This document shows, piece after piece, positions 1 through 6,800 of a stretch of DNA of 11,683 nucleotides (its first letter is position 1; every line of letters begins with the position of its first letter). The DNA lies in assembly GCA_017553815.1 (NCBI GenBank), contig JAFZJT010000079.1:1-11683 (forward strand), in the 5' to 3' direction. Made by a program: the position numbers and the translations under genes. This stretch comes from Clostridia bacterium (GTDB lineage: Bacteria; Bacillota_A; Clostridia; Christensenellales; CAG-138). Under the pieces are notes generated by a model. That model had not been told where the DNA came from. It saw only the letters and a program-made list of their open reading frames with translations, and ran no database searches.

Positions 1-107
1 CTTACGGAACCTGCACAGTCACCATACCGTGGTATAACGAGGCGAATCCCGAGAACCCGATCTGCTACCATGCGCCCGATGAAACCTACGGACTCTTTGA
101 ATCCTAA
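1..107 (+). CDS. C-terminal 34 codons of an unidentified protein (5' end outside window)
   Basis: The frame whose first complete codon begins at position 3 reads YGTCTVTIPWYNEANPENPI, then CYHAPDETYGLFES, and stops at TAA 105-107. I chose this frame because its stop lies 19 bp before a strong rho-independent terminator and because its codons (ACC, AAC, GAG, CCC) match the biased usage of the large secreted proteins later in the window. No motif or family is recognisable in so short a tail. The alternating hydrophobic/polar start (TCTVTIPW) would suit a last beta-strand, but that is a guess. It converges on rplL, with back-to-back terminators between the two. Confidence 0.6.
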   Translation, partial: YGTCTVTIPWYNEANPENPICYHAPDETYGLFES

Positions 108-126
108 AGGCCAACAGCGCAGGAAT

Positions 127-160
127 GCCCCCCGACGCAGCGCGTCGGGGGGGCTTTTTT
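127..160 (+). terminator. Rho-independent terminator of the upstream + strand gene
   Basis: Arms GCCCCCCGACGC (127-138) and GCGTCGGGGGGGC (142-154) pair almost perfectly with one bulged G and a 3-nt loop, followed by six T (155-160). It sits 19 bp after the TAA at 105-107. It is one of the strongest hairpins in the window. Confidence 0.93.
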
Positions 161-186
161 CAAGGGAAAAAGCGAAGCATGGAATC

Positions 187-214
187 AAAAAAGGAACCGC
201 CCGGGGGCAGTTCC
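187..214 (-). terminator. Rho-independent terminator of the rplJ-rplL unit
   Basis: Read on the minus strand, GGAAC (214-210) pairs with GTTCC (197-193). After one A/C mismatch, an inner GCC/GGC stem extends the hairpin, and a run of six T (192-187) follows. It lies 23 bp past the rplL stop and means the ribosomal unit ends here instead of running into rpoB. Confidence 0.9.
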
Positions 215-237
215 TTTTGCTGTGACTAAGGTTTTGA

Positions 238-612
238 TTACTTGAGCTCGATGTCTGCGCCGACAGCCTTGAAAGCAGCGGCGAGCTTCTCGGCGTCTTC
301 CTTGGAGAGTCCTTCCTTGAGGGTAGTGGGGCAGCCTTCGACTGCGTCCTTAGCTTCCTTGAGGCCGAGGCCAAGCTCTGCACGAACGACCTTGATAACG
401 TCAAGCTTCTTGTCGCCGAAGCCCTTGAGGACTACGTCGAACTCGGTCTTCTCTTCCGCTGCCTCAGCGGGGCCTGCTGCTGCGGGGCCTGCTACTGCAA
501 CTGCGGTGGCGGCGGCGGATACGCCGAACTCCTCTTCAACAGCGTGAACGAGGTCTGCAAGCTCAAGAACGGTAAGGCCCTTGATGAAATCGATAAATTC
601 CTGCTTATTCAT
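238..612 (-). CDS. rplL: 50S ribosomal protein L7/L12
   Basis: This is the 124-residue stalk protein of the large ribosomal subunit. It forms dimers on L10 and recruits translational GTPases (EF-Tu, EF-G, IF2). The sequence shows the whole family layout: an N-terminal dimerisation helix pair ([20 protein letters not shown]), a flexible Ala/Gly/Pro-rich hinge at about residues 34-57, and the C-terminal domain with the conserved EKTEFDVVL, KIxVIKxVR-type (here [20 protein letters not shown]) and AKDAVEG signatures. A Cys sits at the usually Ala/Pro position in [11 protein letters not shown]. The start is ATG at 612, preceded by GGAGG (625-621) with 8-nt spacing. An in-frame TTG at 627 is rejected because it overlaps this ribosome site. 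The gene is second after rplJ (53-bp gap) and shares its promoter. Confidence 0.98.
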   Translation of the reverse strand: MNKQEFIDFIKGLTVLELADLVHAVEEEFGVSAAATAVAVAGPAAAGPAEAAEEKTEFDVVLKGFGDKKLDVIKVVRAELGLGLKEAKDAVEGCPTTLKEGLSKEDAEKLAAAFKAVGADIELK

Positions 613-665
613 TATTGTTTCCTCCAATAAAATTTTTTTGTTTGAAAGCGGGATGCGGTGAAAGC

Positions 666-1193
666 TTATTCAGCCGCAGCGGGGGACTCGGCGCCTTCGC
701 CGTTCTTCTTGGCGAGCTGGTCGAGCGCGATGGCGAGACCCTGGATGGGGCTCATCATGCTGCCGAGCATACGGGCGATGAGAACTTCGCGGGAAGGCAG
801 ATCGGCGAGGGCTTCGATGCCCTTGACGTCGGTAACAACGCCGTCAACAAGGCCGCCCTTGAGGGAGCACTTCTTGACCTTCTTGATGAAGTCCCTGAGG
901 ATCTTAGCGGGAGCAACGGCGTCGTCATAGCCGAACGCGAAAGCGGAAGGTCCCTTGAGAAGCTCGTGGATGTTTTCGTCCACCTCGAGCTCGCGGCAGG
1001 CTCTTTCGACCATCTTGTTCTTGAGAACGACGTATTCAACGCCCGCCTTGCGCATCTCGTTGCGAAGGTTGGTGTCCTCCTCAACGGTGAGTCCGCGATA
1101 GTCGAACATAACGATGGACTGAGCCTTCTTGATCTTCTCGCAGATGTCCGCAACGTGCTGCTCCTTCATCTTGATAATGGAAGCATTTGCCAT
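666..1193 (-). CDS. rplJ: 50S ribosomal protein L10
   Basis: This is the 175-residue base of the ribosomal stalk. It anchors L7/L12 dimers on 23S rRNA and is normally the autogenous repressor of its own operon. Family hallmarks are visible: the N-terminal [28 protein letters not shown], the [19 protein letters not shown] block, [19 protein letters not shown], and a C-terminal helix ([15 protein letters not shown]) that binds L7/L12, with an acidic/Ala tail. The length is normal. The start is ATG at 1193, preceded by AAGGAGG (1211-1205) with 11-nt spacing. A consensus promoter and an L10 leader lie directly upstream, and rplL follows 53 bp downstream. Neither rplA/rplK nor rpoB is adjacent in this window. 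Confidence 0.98.
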   Translation of the reverse strand: MANASIIKMKEQHVADICEKIKKAQSIVMFDYRGLTVEEDTNLRNEMRKAGVEYVVLKNKMVERACRELEVDENIHELLKGPSAFAFGYDDAVAPAKILRDFIKKVKKCSLKGGLVDGVVTDVKGIEALADLPSREVLIARMLGSMMSPIQGLAIALDQLAKKNGEGAESPAAAE

Positions 1194-1204
1194 TTGGATT
1201 TTTT

Positions 1205-1364
1205 CCTCCTTGTCACAGTTTCAAACAAATATCCCCCGGCGAGACCACCGGGGGCGAGGAATAGCATATTTACCCATACGGGAACAAATCAAGCTTATCT
1301 TCACCTCGGCGGGATATTGAGCCGAAAATCGGCACCTGCTGTCTTTGGCGGATATTCATTTGCT
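1205..1364 (-). ncRNA. L10 leader (autoregulatory 5' UTR of rplJ-rplL)
   Basis: The untranslated leader of the rplJ transcript carries the two conserved strands of the L10-binding kink-turn region on the minus strand: AGACAGCAGGTGCC (1344-1331) and, after a small GCCGATTTTCGGC hairpin, a CCGCCGAGGTGAAG strand (within 1316-1300). These are the signatures I know from Firmicutes L10 leaders, where excess L10 (or L10-L12) binds and lowers expression. The leader runs from the predicted transcription start to the ribosome site. Recognition is by eye, and an Rfam covariance search would settle it. Confidence 0.85.
1221..1254 (-). terminator. Attenuator-like hairpin at the end of the L10 leader
   Basis: On the minus strand CCCCCGG (1254-1248) pairs with CCGGGGG (1239-1233) across an 8-nt loop, then an imperfect T-rich tract (ATATTTGTTT) follows. 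It sits between the L10-binding site and the rplJ ribosome site. That is the position where L10 leaders carry an intrinsic terminator that permits attenuation control. The interrupted T-run argues for partial termination. The role is inferred. Confidence 0.65.
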
Positions 1365-1369
1365 CAGAT

Positions 1370-1398
1370 ATTATAATGGATTTTTGCAGCTTTGTCAA
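1370..1398 (-). promoter_or_regulatory. Perfect-consensus sigma-A promoter for rplJ-rplL
   Basis: On the minus strand TTGACA (1398-1393) and TATAAT (1375-1370) are separated by exactly 17 bp, matching both hexamers 6/6. Transcription is predicted to begin around 1364-1362, giving a leader of about 170 nt. Confidence 0.93.
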
Positions 1399-1471
1399 TC
1401 CCGCGAACGCAGTTTGCGGTGAAAGAACGCAAATATATAGTACGTGATGTTAGATAAAGCGGTTGGTGCAC

Positions 1472-1500
1472 TTGCAAAATGAAATTATATATGTTATAGT
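1472..1500 (+). promoter_or_regulatory. Probable sigma-A promoter for the lipoprotein gene
   Basis: TTGCAA (1472-1477, 4/6) and TATAGT (1495-1500, 5/6) are separated by 17 bp in an AT-rich stretch, giving a 5' UTR of about 50 nt. It diverges from the rplJ promoter, with about 73 bp between the two -35 boxes. That interval contains a TTTGCG/CGCAAA inverted repeat (1413-1418 and 1428-1433) of unknown role. Confidence 0.6.
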
Positions 1501-1555
1501 GGCTATATTATTTAATATGATGAAACACTGTTTTTGAAAGGTAGGGATTTAATAG

Positions 1556-2230
1556 ATGAAAACAACAAGGATTCTCAGCAGCGTTTTTATGGCTGCTGCG
1601 CTGCTTCTTTTACCTTTTGTTTTGATCGCATGCAGAGGTCCGGCTCTTACCGGATATTTTTCTATGGATTCATACGATCAACTTAAGCGAGAATACAGCA
1701 AATGGCACGAATCGGCAATATATCCGGATATGCCGGATATTGGCATTGATGAGTCCACTCTTGAATACAAGGTCTTCTATACACCGCAGATCTTTGAAGC
1801 CAAATCCGTTGCTGAAGTCGAGATCGCAAGCTACAGCATCGAGGGCTGCGGAGAAGTCGACGGTTTTCAGCTGTCATGTCGTATAGGTAGTGCTGAATCC
1901 AGCCGCTCTGTTCCGCCTCCCGATACTTGCCGTGAGGAAGGAGAATCCGAAGAGATCCGAAGCTACAAGGGTATTGATGTCGTTTTCAGGAGCTCCGAGT
2001 TTTATGACGCTGATAATGAGCCAATTGAGGATCGGAGTCAGCATCGCGACTATAGTGATCGTTATGCATTCATTGTAAACGGCAATCTGTATAGAATTTG
2101 GATCACGGTTAGGAAAGCCGACGCCGAATCCTCCGAGAAACGCGATATGGTTCGTGATAAGATAAACGATATTATGTACTCATGGGTCTGCGGCGTAATC
2201 GATGAAGCGCAGAACAACATTATAAAATGA
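1556..2230 (+). CDS. Secreted lipoprotein of unknown function
   Basis: This 224-residue protein starts with a lipoprotein signal peptide: basic N-end (MKTTR), a hydrophobic core, and the lipobox LIAC with the lipidated Cys at residue 26. It is therefore predicted to be anchored to the outer face of the membrane. The mature part is acidic and mixed alpha/beta-like, with four further Cys (EGCGE, QLSCRIG, PDTCREE, SWVCGV). I recognise no named domain. The start ATG is preceded by GTAGGG (1541-1546). The gene is followed after only 11 bp by the start of the disrupted cysteine-protease gene, so the two look like one transcription unit. The lipoprotein might be a partner or inhibitor of the protease, but nothing in the sequence shows this. 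Codon use is unbiased and AT-richer than in the neighbouring ribosomal and secreted-protein genes. Confidence 0.85.
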   Translation: MKTTRILSSVFMAAALLLLPFVLIACRGPALTGYFSMDSYDQLKREYSKWHESAIYPDMPDIGIDESTLEYKVFYTPQIFEAKSVAEVEIASYSIEGCGEVDGFQLSCRIGSAESSRSVPPPDTCREEGESEEIRSYKGIDVVFRSSEFYDADNEPIEDRSQHRDYSDRYAFIVNGNLYRIWITVRKADAESSEKRDMVRDKINDIMYSWVCGVIDEAQNNIIK

Positions 2231-2241
2231 AGGAATAAACT

Positions 2242-3446
2242 ATGAAAAAGGTTTTATCTGTTTAATTTGCAGCGATTTTTACACTGGCGGCTTTTATTCC
2301 AGCATCGCAAGCTCGCCAAACTCATATGGTTGAAGCTGAAGAAAGTTCAATATCCACTGATGAAGTGGAAGCGATGCGTACCGTGCTCGAGGTGCGAGAA
2401 CTGTACGCGGACGATTTTGTAGTTGAGTTACTCTACGATGCGGACAATCAACAAAGTTTCCTACTTGGCTCAACAAGTCTCGGCAGCGCTATTATGGAGC
2501 GCAGCACGCGCACCGTCTGCGAGTGGTCTGAATTCAATACGTATGATGGCTGCGGAGCTGGCAAAAAGTATTACGGCGGAGTCTTGCAATACTATGTGAA
2601 GCGTTCAGACTCCGAGAAATATATCAACATCAGAACCGGCGTTGAAGAAACAGCCCCTTCACGCGCGCTCATCGTTGAAGATTTCGAACGTGCCATAGTG
2701 CCGGATCCTACCAATCCGGGAGGTTCCCAACAAGGAGAAATATATGAATTTCCGGATAATTCTGAGTATATTAGACGCTATGCATTTGGATTAAATACGA
2801 GCCAAACTAATAGCTGTAGCGAAGTTGCATTGGGAATAGCATTGAATTATCTTTATCGTAAGTATAACTTCCACTTTTCACTGCTGATATTACTCCGGAA
2901 AAGCTTACTAAAGGCATAATACACTCAGGTTCAATTGTTAATGACTATCCGAATGCAGAAGGACTGCACAAAAAGCTTATGGCTGAATTTAAAACACTGG
3001 GTCTGTTTAATTTGGTCGGACGATTGCCGTGGCTCAACTGGGGGAAGACATATACAGACGGTATTAATAAAAGCATAAAGAAACTGATGCCTAACAACAG
3101 TAATCGCCCTACTGCATCTTACTATTTTCTGCCGTCAATAAGCAAAATAGCGAATGAACTGGCAGCGAATCGTCCGGTGATCGTCCATACATTGGCGGCT
3201 CCGGAATACGGCGCTCATGCACTGGTTTGTTTCGGGGCACGCCGAGTAATGGATAATACATTAGGCGTTCCAACATGGTCGGATGCTGTTTGTGTACATA
3301 CCGGCTGGTATGATGACGATGACGATAATCATTCGTTATTTAACTATATTTCGACGGGCTCAGGTCATGTATGGGAGCACAAGAATATCTGGTTAAATCT
3401 CAACTATGTTAAATACGCGTACTGCTTTAATTTGCCTGGCAAGTGA
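2242..3446 (+). pseudogene. Disrupted secreted papain-like (C39/C10-type) cysteine protease
   Basis: The gene begins at ATG 2242 after an AAGGA ribosome site. A signal peptide (MKKVLSV-stop-FAAIFTLAAFIPASQA) is interrupted by TAA at 2263-2265, one base away from TTA (Leu). Translation stays open in that frame to 2919. The reading then continues in the -1 frame from about 2877 (FTADITPEKLTKGIIHSGS) to TGA at 3446; one missing T in the TTTT run at 2875-2878 would explain the shift. The rebuilt protein has about 400 residues. It has a propeptide-like N-terminal half (ADDFVVELLYDAD, FLLGSTSLGSAIMER, KYYGGVLQYYV), a catalytic-Cys motif NSCSEVALGIALNYL (Cys codon 2815-2817), a downstream RPVIVHTL strand, and a His motif GAHALVCFGARR (His codon 3216-3218), then an HTGW segment. 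This order is typical of papain-fold bacterial proteases related to C39/C10, and the exact family is uncertain. Two independent lesions argue for a pseudogene unless both are sequencing or assembly errors. Confidence 0.75.
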
Positions 3447-3492
3447 TGGAGTGTCACAACATGCATTTGGTTTGCCTAAAGTAGGCAATAAG

Positions 3493-3527
3493 GTGCGGCG
3501 AGGTTTTCGTGCTTCGCTGCACTTTTT
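3493..3527 (+). terminator. Rho-independent terminator after the cysteine-protease pseudogene
   Basis: Arms GTGCGGCGA (3493-3501) and TCGCTGCAC (3514-3522) pair fully with one G-T wobble across a 12-nt loop, followed by five T (3523-3527). It lies 47 bp after the TGA at 3444-3446. A smaller GCCTA/TAGGC hairpin (3474-3486) precedes it. The rest of 3528-3640 holds no feature I can support. Confidence 0.85.
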
Positions 3528-3641
3528 ATGCTGCGTTCGGTGATTGAAACGATCAGCGCGTACCCGCGTTAATCTTAATGGGCAAGAGATGCCAATTACT
3601 GCCACGGGTTGTAAAACGGTATAAAATAGTTCCAAAACCTA

Positions 3642-3670
3642 TTGACACTTTTTGAATTTGACCTTATACT
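3642..3670 (+). promoter_or_regulatory. Strong sigma-A promoter for the subtilase gene
   Basis: TTGACA (3642-3647, 6/6) and TATACT (3665-3670, 5/6) have a 17-bp spacer. An overlapping TATAAT at 3670-3675 would need a 22-bp spacer and is less likely. The start is predicted near 3677, giving a 5' UTR of about 148 nt. Confidence 0.9.
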
Positions 3671-3710
3671 ATAATAGATTGGATAAGTCCCTTTGGAGGC
3701 TCTTTCGGTA

Positions 3711-3756
3711 CGTTTTAAAACGGCTCCGCGTCCGCTTTTCGGCGGCGTGCGCCGTT
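3711..3756 (+). promoter_or_regulatory. Palindrome and stem-loop in the subtilase 5' UTR
   Basis: A perfect 12-bp palindrome CGTTTTAAAACG (3711-3722) overlaps the base of a long imperfect hairpin. In the hairpin AACGGC (3719-3724) pairs with GCCGTT (3751-3756), and inside it CGCG and CCGC segments pair with CGTG and GCGG around a short T-rich loop. No T-run follows, so it is not a classical terminator. It could stabilise the mRNA or act as an operator. The ribosome site AAGGAGG lies further down at 3811-3817. No known riboswitch class is recognised. Confidence 0.5.
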
Positions 3757-3824
3757 ACTTTAAATAGGAAGAAAGAACCTTCTGCGGGTAATTAACCAAC
3801 GAAACCTTATAAGGAGGAAAGAAC

Positions 3825-6800
3825 ATGAAGAAATCTTTCAAAGGCTTTCTTGCCTGCCTTCTTGCACTGATGCTGGTACTTCCCGCATTCAGCGGCATCA
3901 TGGCTGAGTCCGTCACCCTTGACGGCGAGCTGAACGGCAGCGTGGGAACCCGCGAAGCCGTTTCCGGAAGGCTCGCTTCCGAGAGGAACGGCACCCTTGT
4001 ATCCAGGAAGACCGCTTCCATCGACCTTTCGTCGATCAGGAACGGCAAGACCTTCCAGGCTGCCGATGAAAAGGCAGTCGACGAGATCGCTCCCGACTCC
4101 ATCGTGACCATCATGATCGAGCTCGAAGGCGCTCCCGCAGTTGACGTTGTAAGCGACATCAAGAGCGCGGGTTCCTACCGCCAGACCCTCGTTGCAAAGC
4201 AGAACGCTGCGGCAGAGAGGATCGCTTCTGAGCTCGGCGTTAAGGTCGAGGTCACTCACAACTATTCCGTTCTTTTCAACGGCTTTGCGTTCGACGGCGA
4301 GTATCGCCTTGTTGACGAGATCAACTCTCTCGGCGGCATGCGCGCTTTCGTATCCCCCACTTGGGAAAGCCCCACCCTCTTCAACACCACCTCTCAGGTC
4401 GGCGCTATTGAAGCTTGGGATCTCGGCTACACCGGCGAGGGCTACACCGTTGCTATCCTCGACACAGGCTGCAAAGTGGATCATCCCGCATTCTCCGTGA
4501 TGCCCGAGGGCGACGTCCAGTACACCGAGGCCGATATCGCGGGCATCATCGCGGACGGCGGCCTTTCGGGCGACGGCCTTCCCACGATGAATGTTGCGAA
4601 CGTTTACGTGAACGCGAAGATCCCCTTCCAGTGGAACTACCACTACAACCATGCGGACGCGTCCCATCCCGGTCAGAGCGACCACGGCACCCACGTTGCC
4701 GGTATCGCCGCCGCTAAAAACGACGTGATCAAGGGCGTTGCTCCGGAGGCGCAGATCGTCGTAATGCAGGTGTTCTCACCCTCCGGCGGCGCAAGCTGGT
4801 CCTGCATCATCCCCGCTCTTGAGGACTGCGTCGTTCTCGGCGTTTCCGCCGCGAACCTCTCCCTCGGTTCACCCAACGGTTCCGACACCCCCTACGATTC
4901 GTCCTTCCTCAACACCCTTGAGCGCTGCGTCAACGCCGGCGTCAACCTCGCTATGGCAGCGGGCAACGACTACGACGCAACCATGAACAACGCATGGGGC
5001 GGCAACGAGGGCGGCACAACCAGCTTCTCCAACACCGGTTATGCGCTCGTTTCCAACCCCGATAACGGTGTTGTCGGTTCCCCCTCCTCATGGCCGCACG
5101 GCATCTCCGTTGCCGCTGTTTCCAACACCAAGTCCAGGTTCTATTACATCGAAGTAGAGGGTCAGGGCTACGGCTATTCCGAGAACTCCGCGAACCCCGT
5201 TCAGATGGTTCCCGCTCTCGGCGGCCAGACCATCCCCTACGTTGTCATTCCCGGCTACGGCACTCCCGAGGATTATGCTCAGGTAGACGTTGAGGGCAAG
5301 ATCGCGCTCGTTTCCCGCGGTGAGATCACCTTCATCGAGAAGGCTGAGAACGCGGAAAGAGCCGGCGCTGTTGCCTGCGTTGTTTTCAACAATCAGGATG
5401 CATCCGTCAACATGGTCGCCTATGAAGGCGGTCATATCCCCCACGTCATCGTCAGCAAGACAGCGGGCGCTGCGCTCGTCGCCGCTGAGGATAAGACCAT
5501 GTTCATCGGCACGGAGCTCGGTATCTTCGACAACCCCTCCGGCAACATGACCACCAACTTCTCCAGCCGCGGCTGGACTGCCAACATGAGCATGAAGCCC
5601 GAGATCACCGCTCCCGGCGGCCAGATCTACTCCGCCACCGATCCCCGCATCTCCGGCACCCTTTACGACACCTGGGACGGCACCTCAATGGCGACCCCCC
5701 ATGTCTGCGGCGGTATGGCTATCATCTCCGCCTATGTTGATGACAACTTCCCCAATGCGACCACCGCTGAGAAGCACAACCTCGTCAACCAGATCCTCAT
5801 GAGCACCACCACCCCCATCCTGAGCGGTTCCGGTGACTATGCCCCCGTTCATGAGCAGGGCGCGGGTCTGATGAACCTGCAGAAGGCCACCACCACCAAG
5901 GCTTACATCACCGTTGAAGGCACAATCGGCAACCGTCCGAAGGTTGAGCTCGGCGACGATACCGAGAAGACCGGCCACTATGAGATGACCTTCACCGTTC
6001 ATAACTTCGGCACCAACGAGCAGCAGTACACCATTGAGCCCACCGTTCTTCTGAACGACATCGCTCTGCTCGGCTACAAGGACGAGCAGCCCGTTATCGT
6101 TTACTCCGGCAACACCTGGAACATCGCCGTTGGCGAAGAGGGTGAGGTTCTTGTAGGCGATGCAAACGGCGACGGCAGGATCTCCATCGCGGACGCTATC
6201 CTCATCGCCCGTATGGCTCTTGGTCTCATCGATAAGGACATGAACTGCGACATCAACGAGGATGGCGACATCACCGTTGCGGACGCTATCCTTGCGGCGC
6301 GCATCGCGCTCGAGCTCATCCCGGCTCCCGTTGTTGATGGCCGGATCGACTACGTCACCTTCGACATGCCCGAGCTCATCACCGTACCCGCAGGCGGCGA
6401 GACCGAAGTTACCGTTAAGTTCGATCTTACCGACGACATCACCGAGTACATCAACCTCTACTACACCTCCGGCGCTGCGCTCGAAGGCTTCATCGAGCTC
6501 ATGCCCGCCAGCGAGAGCGACGTTTCCCTCACCCTTCCATTCACCGGCTTCTACGGCGATTGGAACTATGCTGCCACCATCGATCGCGGCTACTACTATG
6601 AGGACGCTCAGTGGAACAGCAACAACTACCCCAACACCATCGGCTTCAAGAAGGGCGGCGCTATCTACGGTCTCGGCATCAACCCCTACGTTGACACCGA
6701 TGATATGAGCTACTACCTTGCGGATCGCAACGCGATCTCCCCCAATGCCGACAACCAGATGGATACCGTTAACGTTGCTTATACCGGCCTGCTCCGCAAC

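Noticed and set aside
613..627. Upstream in-frame TTG start for rplL
   Set aside because: It would place the start inside the GGAGG ribosome site. The ATG at 612 gives the normal L7/L12 N-terminus MNKQEF.
615..1376. 253-codon + strand frame opposite rplJ
   Set aside because: It lies antisense to an unmistakable rplJ and its leader, and has no motif.
2869..2885. Programmed -1 frameshift in the cysteine protease
   Set aside because: The sequence CCACTTTTCAC is not an X-XXY-YYZ slippery heptamer, no clear downstream pseudoknot is seen, and the gene already has a stop codon upstream. A lost T is simpler.
3677..3824. Riboswitch (c-di-GMP or other) in the subtilase 5' UTR
   Set aside because: A hairpin is present, but the conserved core bases of c-di-GMP-I/II or other familiar classes are not visible.
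3807..4694. 295-codon minus-strand frame opposite the subtilase signal peptide and propeptide
   Set aside because: Codon-aligned shadow of the + strand gene with no ribosome site or motif.
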